64,000 nt of DNA, taken from contig NZ_JADEXZ010000004.1 of assembly GCF_015206815.1 (NCBI RefSeq), positions 1 through 64,000 of the forward strand, written 5' to 3'. How positions within the stretch are numbered: position 1 is the first letter of the stretch; each line of letters begins with the position of its first letter. Below the pieces are notes generated by a model that ran no database searches, was not told the DNA's origin, and saw only the letters and a list, made by a program, of their open reading frames with translations. This DNA is from Fortiea sp. LEGE XX443 (GTDB lineage: Bacteria > Cyanobacteriota > Cyanobacteriia > Cyanobacteriales > Nostocaceae). A program made the position numbers and the translations under genes. Positions 25,241-34,237 of the stretch are shown here, piece by piece.

Positions 25241-25555
25241 GTGAAATTGAGAAAGCATCTAGGTATTTTAAGAAAGCAATCAAGCTTTTTGTTGACAGCA
25301 AACATCAAAATGAGTACGCGATCTACTGAAATGAGAAAGCGTTTTGACATTTTGAGAAGGCATTTTGGCATTTTGCCTGCGGAAAACACCAAAATGAGTA
25401 AGCATTTAGGCATTTTGAGCAGGCATTTTGGTATTTTGCTTACTCAAAACAGTAAAACGCGCAAGCAATCAGGCATTTTAGTCAACTGCCCCACCCACAA
25501 GGAGATGCGGCTTGTAACTAACCGAAACAATCGGTTGAAACATACGGGTAATTGA
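25241..25555 (+). CDS. Possible heptapeptide-repeat protein (21-bp repeat array)
   Basis: A 104-codon frame starting at GTG 25241. Bases 25247-25477 consist of eleven consecutive 21-bp units that stay in frame and encode seven-residue units such as LRKHLGI, MRKRFDI, LRRHFGI, LPAENTK, MSKHLGI, LSRHFGI, LLTQNSK. The units follow a higher-order three-unit (63-bp) pattern. There is no good ribosome binding site and no family. It is either a minisatellite that happens to stay open because its unit is a multiple of three, or a small basic repeat protein. The repeat itself is certain; the coding status is not. Confidence 0.3.
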   Translation: MKLRKHLGILRKQSSFLLTANIKMSTRSTEMRKRFDILRRHFGILPAENTKMSKHLGILSRHFGILLTQNSKTRKQSGILVNCPTHKEMRLVTNRNNRLKHTGN

Positions 25556-25758
25556 CCGTACCCTGTCTCCCCGGCACAGCCGAACTGTTTGTAGGGAGAA
25601 GAATTTGAATCCATTTCACGAGAGTGAATACAGATTCAATTATTTCTACCATCACCGACAAACCACTTTTTCTTATTCTTCAACAACTGGTGTTGCATTT
25701 AAGAAATGTCATGTCTCAGGTAGATAATCGTATTTTACCAGAGTCCCTGACTCGCTTA

Positions 25759-25790
25759 CATCCCCACCCATAAAGGGATGGGGTTTTACG
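25759..25790 (+). other. Hairpin resembling an IS200/IS605 right end
   Basis: CCCCACCC and GGGATGGGG flank a short ATAAA loop and are followed by TTTTACGC. This looks like the hairpin at the right end of cyanobacterial IS200/IS605 elements but could also be a simple rho-independent terminator. No TnpA or TnpB gene remains nearby. The rest of 25556-25895 shows no gene. Confidence 0.3.
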
Positions 25791-25895
25791 CTCGATCAAT
25801 AAAGTTTTCTTAAAGAGAGTTAAGTTAATGGCATCTCGCACACTGTAAGACGCAAAATATACGCAAAAGCGCTAAAATATTGCATAAAGCAATAC

Positions 25896-28800
25896 ATGAT
25901 GTGGTGTATGCTCAAGCGGCTTTGGCAGTGGCTCAAAAGATTGTTGCGGCGTTTATTTACTCGTCAACCTGTGTCTCCTCCGGAGCGGGAATTGAGGAGA
26001 GAGGAACTACCCCAGTTAACAGATGCGGAGTTGAGTGTTGGGGAAGTGGGAGATGTGGCGGGTAATAGGGGGTTGCTGGAGGGGGGAGAAACGAACCGCA
26101 GAGACGCTGAGGACGCGGAGGAGGGAGAGGCGGAGGTTTGGTTTAATCAAGGTTATGAACAATTGATGGCGGGAGATTATGCAGGTGCGATCGCATCTTG
26201 GGACAATGCCCTCAAAATTAAACCAGACGACCACTTAGCATGGTACAACCGGGGTGTGGCACTGGCTAAATTAGGGCAATATGAACAAGCGATCTCATCT
26301 TACGATAATGCCCTCAACCTTAAACCAAACGACCACGAAGCATGGGACAACCGGGGTGTGGCACTGGCTAAATTAGGGCAATATGAACAAGCGATCTCAT
26401 CTTACGATAATGCCCTCAAAATTCAACCAGACTTCCATGAAGCATGGGACAACCGGGGTGTGGCGCTGCATAATTTAGAGCAATATGAACAAGCGATCTC
26501 ATCTTACGATAATGCCCTCAAAATTCAACCAGACTTCCATGAAGCATGGGACAACCGGGGTGTGGCGCTGCATAATTTAGAGCAATATGAACAAGCGATC
26601 GCATCTTACGACAACGCCCTCGAATTTCAACCAGACTTCCACGAAGTATGGCACAACCGAGGTGTAGCACTGGCTAATTTAGAGCAATATGAACAAGCGA
26701 TCGCATCTTACGACAACGCCCTCGAATTTCAACCAGACTTCCACGAAGTATGGCACAACCGAGGTGTAGCACTGGCTAATTTAGGGCAATGGGAACAAGC
26801 GATCGCATCCTATGACAAAGCCCTCGAATTTCAACCAGACGACCACTTAGCATGGTTCAACCGAGGTGTAGCACTGGCTAATTTAGGGCAATGGGAACAA
26901 GCGATCGCATCCTATGACAAAGCCCTCGAATTTCAACCAGACGACCACTTAGCATGGTTCAACCGGGGTGTAGCACTGGGTAATTTAGGGCAATATGAAC
27001 AGGTGATCGCATCTTATGACAAAGCCCTCCAAGTTAAACCAGACTTCCACGAAGTATGGCACAACCGGGGTATTGTCCTATGCGATCACTTACATCGATA
27101 TAAAGAAGCCATTACATCTTTCCAAAAAGCTTTAGAATTTCAACCAGACTTCCACGAAACATGGTACAACCGGGGTGTAGCACTAGGTAATTTAGGGCAG
27201 GATGAACAGGCGATCGCATCTTATGACAACGCTCTCAAATTTAAACGAGACTTCCACCTAGCTTGGTTAAATCGAGGTAATGCAGCAGGATATTTAGTTA
27301 GTTGTAATGAGTTCTTAGCTTTCTCTAGTCCCATTGCTAGACAAAATTCTCACCTTAATCGGCGTGGCTATGAGGGTGCATTAGCAAGCTATCAGGAAGG
27401 TTTGAAATATTGTCAGGAAGAAACTCACCCGGAAGGTTGGGGATTGCTACATCAAGCAATAGGTAATGCTCACTACTTTAGAGGAAGAGGAGATTCTTAT
27501 CCTCGTAGCTATTGGCGAAACGCTGTTAGAAGCTACAATGAAGCACTAAAAACTCTCACAGCCGCAGATTTCCCTGAGTTGCATCTGGGAGTTTTGCAAG
27601 ATTTAATTCGCGTGCATTCAGATTTGGGTGAAACAAATGAAGCTGTAGAACTCCAGCGGCAGGGAACAGATGTTTTACGGCGTTTGCTGGATGAACCAAA
27701 TCGCCCTGATAAGAACAAAAAACAACTAACTTTAAAATTTGCCTGGCTTCAGCAGTTAACTGTTGATTTAGCCATACAGTCTGGGGAGTTGGTGCAAGCA
27801 GTTGAATTAGCAGAACAGGGAAAAAATGCTTGCTTAAGTTGGCTTTTGGATGGGTGGAGTGATGAGATTTCCTCGCCCAGTTACTCACAAATGCGACAAC
27901 TGTTAAACCCTACAACAGTTATTGTCTACTGGCATCTTAGCCACTACGCCCTACACACTTTCATTCTAAAACACGACACACCAGAACCAATTGTATTAGG
28001 AGAATGGCAATTGGTTGAAGAAAACGGTGTGATCAGACAAGCGCAACGCCTGCGAGATTTTGAAGACTGGCTGAAAAATTGGAATGAACAATACGCTGAT
28101 TATCCCAAAGGTAAAAAAGGTGAAGCAGCCGCAACTTGGCGTGATAATTTGCCGGGAATGCTTGATGAGTTGGCTAATATTCTCAATATTCCTGCTATCT
28201 TGCAAGACCTAACCCCCCAACCTCCTTCCCTACAAGGGAATGGGGAGAATAAAATCAAAGTCCCCCTTTTTAAGGGGGATTTAGGGGGATCAGATGATTT
28301 GCATATACACGGTAGCCTCGCAGAAGAGAGGTTCAAAATCATCTTAATTCCTCACCGAGATTTGCACCGCTTACCTCTGCACGCACTGTTTCCGCCGGAA
28401 TTTACTATCAGTTATTTACCTAGTGTCCAAATCGGATTGATCCCCCCAACCCCCCTTAAAAAGGGGGGCTATGAATTATACCAGCTACTTAGTATTGAAC
28501 ATCCCGAAAACACATATCTTTCACTGGAGTTTGCCCAAATTGAGTCGCAAGTCATCAGTTGTATGTTTACTAACCCTACTCGCATACGTTCTCAGGAAGT
28601 AACAAAAGCAGCAATGATGAGTGCTTTGCCCCAAGGTTACAATATCTTCCACTTCACTGGACATGGTGCATACAATTTCCACAATCCGGCTTTGTCTTTT
28701 TTGGCGTTAGCTGGTAAAGATAAGCTGACTTTGGCAGATATCCGCCATTTTGATTTGACAAGCTATCAACTCGTCAGCCTCGCAGCTTGCGAAACTGCGA

Positions 28801-29198
28801 TTACAGGTAATCACACCATCACTACAGAATATGTGGGACTTGTTAGCGGTTTTATGAGTTGCGGTGTGGCTCATGTTGTCAGTACATTATGGACTGTAGA
28901 ATCAGAACCTAGTGCAGTGATGATGATGCGGTTTTATCAACTGTTGCACCAAGGTAATTCTGAGGCGATGGCTTTAGCTGAGGCTACCCAATGGTTGCGC
29001 TACGTTACAAATGCTGAACTTGCAGAATGGTATGCAGCAGAAATCGACAAATTGCCAGAAGGTGGGTTGCGGCGTTTATGGTTAGCTCGTTTAAATAATC
29101 TTAAAAATCAACCAAAACCTAGTAATCAACCCTATAATCACCCTTATTTCTGGGCAGCTTTTACCATTACTGGCAATTTTTTATCATGCAACCAATAG
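25896..29198 (+). CDS. TPR-CHAT protein (caspase-like protease)
   Basis: 1100 residues. The N-terminus is a short cationic, Trp/Leu-rich helix (LKRLWQWLKRLLRRLF), possibly membrane-associating. About residues 81-455 hold eleven TPR units of 34 residues (one of 35), several nearly identical in DNA. Residues about 456-780 are a helical linker with more TPR-like sequence. The C-terminal CHAT domain carries the caspase-type dyad: His923 in HFTGHG and Cys965 in LAACETA. Intergenic-type repeats are read in frame at about 28208-28293 and 28440-28470. The start may be ATG 25896 or 25908. Two genes follow with overlaps (13 and 4 bases), forming one operon. CHAT proteins are cysteine proteases in several bacterial defence or cell-death systems; the target here is unknown. 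Confidence 0.9.
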   Translation: MMWCMLKRLWQWLKRLLRRLFTRQPVSPPERELRREELPQLTDAELSVGEVGDVAGNRGLLEGGETNRRDAEDAEEGEAEVWFNQGYEQLMAGDYAGAIASWDNALKIKPDDHLAWYNRGVALAKLGQYEQAISSYDNALNLKPNDHEAWDNRGVALAKLGQYEQAISSYDNALKIQPDFHEAWDNRGVALHNLEQYEQAISSYDNALKIQPDFHEAWDNRGVALHNLEQYEQAIASYDNALEFQPDFHEVWHNRGVALANLEQYEQAIASYDNALEFQPDFHEVWHNRGVALANLGQWEQAIASYDKALEFQPDDHLAWFNRGVALANLGQWEQAIASYDKALEFQPDDHLAWFNRGVALGNLGQYEQVIASYDKALQVKPDFHEVWHNRGIVLCDHLHRYKEAITSFQKALEFQPDFHETWYNRGVALGNLGQDEQAIASYDNALKFKRDFHLAWLNRGNAAGYLVSCNEFLAFSSPIARQNSHLNRRGYEGALASYQEGLKYCQEETHPEGWGLLHQAIGNAHYFRGRGDSYPRSYWRNAVRSYNEALKTLTAADFPELHLGVLQDLIRVHSDLGETNEAVELQRQGTDVLRRLLDEPNRPDKNKKQLTLKFAWLQQLTVDLAIQSGELVQAVELAEQGKNACLSWLLDGWSDEISSPSYSQMRQLLNPTTVIVYWHLSHYALHTFILKHDTPEPIVLGEWQLVEENGVIRQAQRLRDFEDWLKNWNEQYADYPKGKKGEAAATWRDNLPGMLDELANILNIPAILQDLTPQPPSLQGNGENKIKVPLFKGDLGGSDDLHIHGSLAEERFKIILIPHRDLHRLPLHALFPPEFTISYLPSVQIGLIPPTPLKKGGYELYQLLSIEHPENTYLSLEFAQIESQVISCMFTNPTRIRSQEVTKAAMMSALPQGYNIFHFTGHGAYNFHNPALSFLALAGKDKLTLADIRHFDLTSYQLVSLAACETAITGNHTITTEYVGLVSGFMSCGVAHVVSTLWTVESEPSAVMMMRFYQLLHQGNSEAMALAEATQWLRYVTNAELAEWYAAEIDKLPEGGLRRLWLARLNNLKNQPKPSNQPYNHPYFWAAFTITGNFLSCNQ

Positions 29199-29608
29199 AA
29201 GCCTTTGAATTAAAAGCCTTTATTTTATCGCTATACCAAATTAATTCACCATTACCAGATGATATTCAAGCACAGCTAAAAACAATAAATATTCCTGGAG
29301 ATATTGATCAACTATATAGAATTGCAAATAGCTATCCTCCCCTAAAAACAGTTTACGATCAGGTTTATGAAAATATGGCAGGTATTGCTAAAATTCGCAG
29401 TAAAGGCGTGGAAAGTTTGCCTCAACATGTACCAGATGCTATAAATACCGAAATTGACAACGCTTCTAGAGAAATTGAAGATGAACTAGTCAAGTTTGAC
29501 CAAGAAGTTGATCAAAATAAATTAATATTACTATCTCAGCAAATTTTTCAGGCGTTAAATCCTGTGAAAGCAGCGAAAGAAGTTATCGCCACCATTCTTT
29601 CTTTATGA
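29186..29608 (+). CDS. Small helical protein of the CHAT cassette (140 aa)
   Basis: Starts 13 bases inside the CHAT gene (ATG 29186) and ends four bases inside the next gene, so translation is coupled on both sides. Mostly alpha-helical and acidic ([42 protein letters not shown]), without membrane segments or cysteine pairs. The N-terminal part recalls short adaptor-like helical domains found next to NTPase or protease effectors, but no named family is recognised. It may regulate or connect the CHAT protein to the membrane protein encoded next. Confidence 0.75.
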   Translation: MQPIEAFELKAFILSLYQINSPLPDDIQAQLKTINIPGDIDQLYRIANSYPPLKTVYDQVYENMAGIAKIRSKGVESLPQHVPDAINTEIDNASREIEDELVKFDQEVDQNKLILLSQQIFQALNPVKAAKEVIATILSL

Positions 29609-30954
29609 ATCATAATTATCAGTTAATTTATCCCACGCTCGATTTATTTCTATATGACCTCAAAGCAGGTTTGGGACAAGATGAGGAAAAAGTTAACCAA
29701 AATCGTCAACTTTTTTGGCAGAAAGTTTATGGTAATCAATTAGATAATAAAAAACTAGCAGAACTCGCCCAAGCTGAAACAGATAGTTCAGATTACTGGG
29801 AACTACTGGGTCGTAAAAAAGCTGAAATTTTCCCAGCACCTTTAAATGGATATTATTATCCTGTGCAGTTGGGAGATACTTATGCTTTGCAAGTAGACTG
29901 TACTGCTAACTACATAACTGATTATAAATACTCTCCACAATCGATTGATTGTTTTTCAAAACTACAAACAGAAATTCTTGCTAAAATTAACCACCAAAAT
30001 GGTAAACTTGGTCAAACTTGGCTAATTTGGGGTCAACTCGCTACAGATAATCAAGACCCAATAGCTACAGCAAAAGAATGTTATAACCAATTAAAATTCA
30101 ATTCTATACAAAATCGGCAACAAGATTTTATCGTTCAAGGTTTGTTTTTTGGTGGAACTGTATTTGAATTGCAGCAAATTCCTACACCAGCGCAAAATTT
30201 GAGTGATGGTTATCATGTTTTAATCTGTTTGTTTCCCTATCAACTCAAAACAGATGCAGTCAGAGAAGTTAGTAGCAAATTATATCCGCAATTAATTCAA
30301 TTGCTAAGATGTCGCCATAAAATACTTTGGGCTGACTCTCAAAGTCGGGAAATTAAAGATAATTTAAAACAAGCAGCTAAACTAGCACAAACTACTATAA
30401 ATAATTTAAATGCCAGCTTAAAAAATCCCGGTATTCAAATTAATAAAATCGAAAATTTTCTCAAAGAAACACCAGAAATTTTATTAAAGTATACAAATAA
30501 CCTAGCTTATTTAGACGACCAGCGACGCACTATTGAGATTAACATTAACAATTATCAAAAACGCTATCAAGAACTTTGCAAGTTAGATAGTAATAGCGAT
30601 TGGGAATTTTTACAAATATTCAGTAACTATGCTAAAGAAAAGTTTGTAGCACAAATTGAGGCTGACCAAGCTAACTTTAGCCCAAATTTAACATTAATGG
30701 AAAATTACATTAAGACTGTACAAGGCATAATTGAGATTGAGCGGACTAAAAGCGATCGCACCCTCAATACTACAATAGCGATCGCAGGTATCGGACTCGC
30801 CACCAGTCAAATCGCATCTTCAGTCTTGGTGGCTCAATTTCCTCCAAATAGCAAAACACCCTTTTTCCTCACAACAGCCTTTGGTTTAAGCGTTTTCGCA
30901 GGCTTGCTCACCAGTATAATAGCCTGGATATTGCTTACCAAAATTCGCCGCTAA
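29605..30954 (+). CDS. Membrane protein of the CHAT cassette (449 aa)
   Basis: Begins with ATGA overlapping the stop of the 140-aa gene. Residues 1-250 are a mixed soluble domain ([39 protein letters not shown]). Residues about 250-380 are coiled-coil-like helices ([38 protein letters not shown]). The C-terminus has two hydrophobic helices ([47 protein letters not shown]) ending KIRR. The plan, soluble sensor plus coiled coil plus two helices, is that of a membrane effector or channel such as CorA-like proteins. No named family is recognised. Together with the CHAT protein it suggests protease-controlled membrane action, which is inference. Confidence 0.75.
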   Translation: MNHNYQLIYPTLDLFLYDLKAGLGQDEEKVNQNRQLFWQKVYGNQLDNKKLAELAQAETDSSDYWELLGRKKAEIFPAPLNGYYYPVQLGDTYALQVDCTANYITDYKYSPQSIDCFSKLQTEILAKINHQNGKLGQTWLIWGQLATDNQDPIATAKECYNQLKFNSIQNRQQDFIVQGLFFGGTVFELQQIPTPAQNLSDGYHVLICLFPYQLKTDAVREVSSKLYPQLIQLLRCRHKILWADSQSREIKDNLKQAAKLAQTTINNLNASLKNPGIQINKIENFLKETPEILLKYTNNLAYLDDQRRTIEININNYQKRYQELCKLDSNSDWEFLQIFSNYAKEKFVAQIEADQANFSPNLTLMENYIKTVQGIIEIERTKSDRTLNTTIAIAGIGLATSQIASSVLVAQFPPNSKTPFFLTTAFGLSVFAGLLTSIIAWILLTKIRR

Positions 30955-31270
30955 ATATTGGCTCTCCTAATGGTGTAGTTGTGGAGTGTAATATGTTTAC
31001 GCAATCAGCAAATAAACTTAGTGTATTTGTACTGTAAAAATATTTGGTCGTCAAGTTTTCTGTTTATTGAGACTGATTTAGTAGAGTAATTTTATTTTTT
31101 AATGTATGCAAAACTGCATTTTACAAATTTAATTATTTGCTGTAAACAAAATAACAAATCAAGCTAAATATATGTTATGAAATCGAGAGAAAAAAATATA
31201 TTAAATAAAATTTTTATTTTTTTAATTGCCTATGATGTAAATAGGTAAATCAATGATATTGGGAGCGATT
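30955..31270. other. A+T-rich intergenic region
   Basis: About 315 bases with no open frame of note and no clear repeat. It includes the upstream region of the PsiE-like gene, with AT-rich runs near 31200-31230. Confidence 0.6.
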
Positions 31271-31774
31271 ATGCCAAAACGTGTAATCAAAGAAGTCAAT
31301 AGTTGGTTTGAACGAGATACAATTGTTACCAATTTAGAAAGATTTCAAGACTTTATTATTATCTCTCTCTGTCTTGGTTTATTTTGTGTGATGCTGATTA
31401 GACTAGGAGACATGTTTCTCTCCTTTTTACATCCCTTAGATTTACGAGAAGTAACATCTGATATTTTGTTTATTTTGATTCTCGTAGAGCTATTCCGTTT
31501 ACTAATTGATTACCTACAATCTCAACAAATATCAGTAGGAGCAGCAGTAGAAATTACTATAGTTTCTGCATTACGAGAGGTAATCTTGCGCGGTGTACTG
31601 GAAATACAACAAAATCAAATTTTCGGAATTTCTGCATTTTTATTAGTATTGGCAGTAATTTTTATTGCTTTACCTTTAATGTCTCGCTTTTTTGAACAGA
31701 TTAATCCTGCAAATCATGAAATATTACCGAAATCAACAGAAATATTATCCGATGGAACTGTAACTTCAGAGTAA
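31271..31774 (+). CDS. PsiE-family membrane protein
   Basis: A 167-residue integral-membrane protein resembling phosphate-starvation-inducible PsiE. Four hydrophobic helices are visible (FIIISLCLGLFCVMLIRLG; SDILFILILVELFRLLIDYL; IFGISAFLLVLAVIFIALPL, plus a shorter one around ITIVSALREVILRGVL), with the family-type block VELFRLLIDYL. ATG 31271 is preferred over 31253 because GGGAG lies five bases before it. The role is unknown. An intergenic element starts two bases after the stop codon. Confidence 0.75.
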   Translation: MPKRVIKEVNSWFERDTIVTNLERFQDFIIISLCLGLFCVMLIRLGDMFLSFLHPLDLREVTSDILFILILVELFRLLIDYLQSQQISVGAAVEITIVSALREVILRGVLEIQQNQIFGISAFLLVLAVIFIALPLMSRFFEQINPANHEILPKSTEILSDGTVTSE

Positions 31775-31776
31775 CT

Positions 31777-32090
31777 GGGCGTTGCTGAATAAAGAGATGA
31801 ATTGGTTTATATAGGTACAGCGACATTTAAAAAAACTCCTTGCTCAGTTAAAAACTCAAGCATTGTTAACTTGAAATATGCACAAATCTGGCTAAACTTT
31901 GGGATGTTTAGCCCTAAATGCAGCTAAAAGCTAATTAATGTATTATTTACTATAAAGTAAAGCGATACGTAAGCAGTTAATGATTTTTTCGGTTTGTCAA
32001 GATACCATCATTACACAATAGTTATTATTCTTAATAATTGAACATTTTATTTTTTGGAAGTCCCTGATTTTCCCTATTTATGCAACGCCC
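31777..32090. mobile_element. Non-autonomous element with GGGCGTTGC ends
   Basis: GGGCGTTGC (31777-31785) and GCAACGCCC (32082-32090) are exact inverted repeats around about 300 bp that encode no transposase. The right end overlaps the 3' end of the maf gene: the last codons and stop (GVA*) are read from the terminal repeat. Confidence 0.65.
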
Positions 32091-32677
32091 CAAAAATCTG
32101 TGACCTCATATCCTAGTTCTGCCAACATTTGTCGTAGTAGAGGTAAACTCAAGCCAATCACGTTGCTGTGACAACCTTCAATTTTTTCGACAAACAAACT
32201 ACCAAAACCTTCCAAAGCAAAAGCGCCAGCACATTTGAGAGGTTCGCCTGTAGCCACATAAGCTTGGATAGCGCGATCGCTCATTTTTGCAAAGTAAACC
32301 TTTGTTACTTGGCACTTTACTAAAGTACGATTTTGTGATGTGTCAATCAACACATGACCAGTGTACAAGTCGCCAATATTATTTTGCATTAATTGCCAAC
32401 GAGCGATCGCTTCTGCTGCATCTGCTGGTTTGCCATAAATCTCGCCATCGATAGCTAAAACTGAGTCGCAACCCATAATTAAAGCTGATTCAAACTGCGG
32501 TGCTACAGTTTCCGCCTTCCGTTGAGCCAGAACTTGGACTAATTTTGCAGGTTCACTCAGTTGGATTTGCGACTCATCAAAATCACTCGGTCTAACTATC
32601 GGTTCAATACCAACAGTTTGCAGCAAGCGGCGGCGTGCTGGAGAAGCAGAAGCTAGTACAAATTCAGGAATTTTCAT
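32078..32677 (-). CDS. maf: Maf-type nucleoside triphosphate pyrophosphatase
   Basis: 199-residue protein of the Maf/YhdE/YceF family that hydrolyses dTTP/UTP-type or modified nucleotides to the monophosphate. The N-terminal signature [13 protein letters not shown] is followed by [16 protein letters not shown], and LYTGHVLI and [31 protein letters not shown] follow, all typical. Start ATG 32677. The final residues FWGVA are encoded by a terminal inverted repeat of the neighbouring element, so the native C-terminus was replaced. Downstream of psbP on the same strand, separated by a strong hairpin. Confidence 0.92.
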   Translation of the reverse strand: MKIPEFVLASASPARRRLLQTVGIEPIVRPSDFDESQIQLSEPAKLVQVLAQRKAETVAPQFESALIMGCDSVLAIDGEIYGKPADAAEAIARWQLMQNNIGDLYTGHVLIDTSQNRTLVKCQVTKVYFAKMSDRAIQAYVATGEPLKCAGAFALEGFGSLFVEKIEGCHSNVIGLSLPLLRQMLAELGYEVTDFWGVA

Positions 32678-32698
32678 GAGGTTTGCTAATTGGGTATT

Positions 32699-32746
32699 AA
32701 AAGTAAAAAGGTAAAAAATACTTTTGAATTTTACCTTTTTACTTTT
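32699..32746 (-). terminator. Long hairpin terminator between psbP and maf
   Basis: AAAAGTAAAAAGGTAAAA (32699-32716) and its exact reverse complement (32729-32746) form an 18-bp stem with a 12-base loop. It lies just downstream of psbP on the minus strand. AT-rich stem, so efficiency is uncertain. Confidence 0.65.
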
Positions 32747-32773
32747 GATTTCTCACCCACTCCCAATTTCTAA

Positions 32774-33319
32774 TTAATACACAGTGAAAGAATCTACAAC
32801 ATTTTCCATAGTTCGTTTAACCCTCGACCAACGTTTTTCGGGAATAGAGGCGTTGAAGGTAAACAGCTTACCACGGCTAACAGCAACACTAGCGATGTTA
32901 TGCCGTTGTTGTTTATCAGGAAGTTTCACCAGATACTCTAATATATAGTAGGCTTTACCTTCTGTTTCTTTCTCTCGTGCATCAACCAATTCGGCTGTCC
33001 GACCAGAATCTGAAGGTGCAAGGGCTGCTTTTCCCAATTTATACCCAACTTCAGTAGGAGCGCCTAGTTCTTTTAAAGTTTTACCTTCAGGAACGGGACT
33101 AATAACTACAGAGACATTTTCAGATATTTCTATCAAATCATGGAAAACAACATCAGGGCCATTGGCAACTTTAACTGGTAACCAGCCGTTGGGATATGAA
33201 AACTGATAGCCATCAGTAGTATCTACATAGCTTTTGAATCCAGCCGCAGCCGCTACATCAGGATTACTCAAGCTGAAGCTCAATATTAATAACAAAATAA
33301 ATGCAATTCGTTTCCACAT
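32774..33319 (-). CDS. PsbP-like thylakoid lipoprotein/luminal protein (CyanoP type)
   Basis: 181-residue exported protein of the PsbP superfamily, associated with photosystem II assembly on the lumen side. The signal peptide is WKRIAFILLLILSFSLSNPDVAAAAG (about residues 2-27; an AxA cleavage site). The mature part opens GFKSYVDTTDGYQFSYPNGWLPV, the PsbP hallmark, and continues with VVFHDLIE, SVVISPV and RWSRVKRTMENVVDSF. There is no obvious lipobox Cys, unlike some CyanoP proteins. Role in PSII is from family knowledge. Confidence 0.88.
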   Translation of the reverse strand: MWKRIAFILLLILSFSLSNPDVAAAAGFKSYVDTTDGYQFSYPNGWLPVKVANGPDVVFHDLIEISENVSVVISPVPEGKTLKELGAPTEVGYKLGKAALAPSDSGRTAELVDAREKETEGKAYYILEYLVKLPDKQQRHNIASVAVSRGKLFTFNASIPEKRWSRVKRTMENVVDSFTVY

Positions 33320-33434
33320 TGTTAAAGATTCCTTTGGGCTGGAAGCAACACAAACTAAGGGTTATTGATCGTTTTCATTGTCCCATCAACTGGGTCGCAG
33401 CGGATAAGGTATCAGATGAGGAGATTAGTTACCT

Positions 33435-34061
33435 ATGCTCACAACTATTGAATTGCGCTGGTTTTACCCTGGTATAATACCATCAGAGATTGAAGACTGG
33501 TTTCCACAAAACTGTTCACCAGAAAAACGAGAAGACTGGTATCTTTATGCTCCAGGATGTGATTATGTGGGGATTAAATTGCGACAAGAACGCTTAGAAG
33601 TTAAATGGCGCAAAGCAGAATTGGGCATACTGCGTTTTGGGGAATTGGTCGAAGGTCAGGGAGAAAAATGGGGTAAGTGGATGTGTAACGATTCCACAGG
33701 AGAAAGTTTTCAACCTGCAATGGTTTTTAATAGTTCTGTTTGGGTGAAGGTTCAAAAAGTGCGCCGTTTGCAATATTATCGAATTTTACCAGACTCTTCA
33801 TTGCAAGCTGTTTCTGCCAATGAAAGTATGGATAACGGTTGTAGTGTGGAAATTACCCAATTGCTAATTCAGGAGCAAACTTGGTGGAGCCTTGCAGTGG
33901 AAGCTGTTGGAGAATATACCCATCTGCTAGAAAATCTCCGAGTAACAGCAAATTGGGTATTCAATAACTATCAAGGGACAAAACTCATAGGTGCAAATTC
34001 TTATGCTTATCCTCATTGGCTAGAACTTGTTCTGGGTAACCAAAATCACCCTACAGGGTAG
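33435..34061 (+). CDS. Conserved hypothetical protein, possibly CYTH-like
   Basis: 208 residues from ATG 33435. The N-terminus reads IELRWFYPGIIPSEIEDWF, and YVGIKLRQERLEVKWRKAELG has the alternating charged pattern of phosphate-binding barrel strands seen in CYTH-like proteins. No catalytic ExExK motif is seen, so enzymatic activity is not claimed. Soluble, no signal or helix for membrane. Divergent from psbP. Probably a real cyanobacterial gene of unknown function. Confidence 0.65.
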   Translation: MLTTIELRWFYPGIIPSEIEDWFPQNCSPEKREDWYLYAPGCDYVGIKLRQERLEVKWRKAELGILRFGELVEGQGEKWGKWMCNDSTGESFQPAMVFNSSVWVKVQKVRRLQYYRILPDSSLQAVSANESMDNGCSVEITQLLIQEQTWWSLAVEAVGEYTHLLENLRVTANWVFNNYQGTKLIGANSYAYPHWLELVLGNQNHPTG

Positions 34062-34237
34062 TGTAATAGCCATTATTCTTTTGTCTTATAGCAGGTGACA
34101 GGGAACAGGTGACACTTCGGCATGGTTCGACTGCGCTCACCAGCCGCTCAGTGACCGCATGTGACAGGGTTAAAAGTCTTTTAGTGCATGAGTTTTATCA
34201 TTGGCCGATGTCCTAACTGTCTTGGCTACTGCTATAA

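Noticed and set aside
25030-25329. Plus-strand 99-codon frame over the repeat-rich region
   Set aside because: It overlaps the doubtful minus-strand frame and part of the repeat array, without motifs or a start signal.
25231-25477. CRISPR array at the 21-bp repeats
   Set aside because: The units are directly adjacent with no unique spacers, and no cas genes are present.
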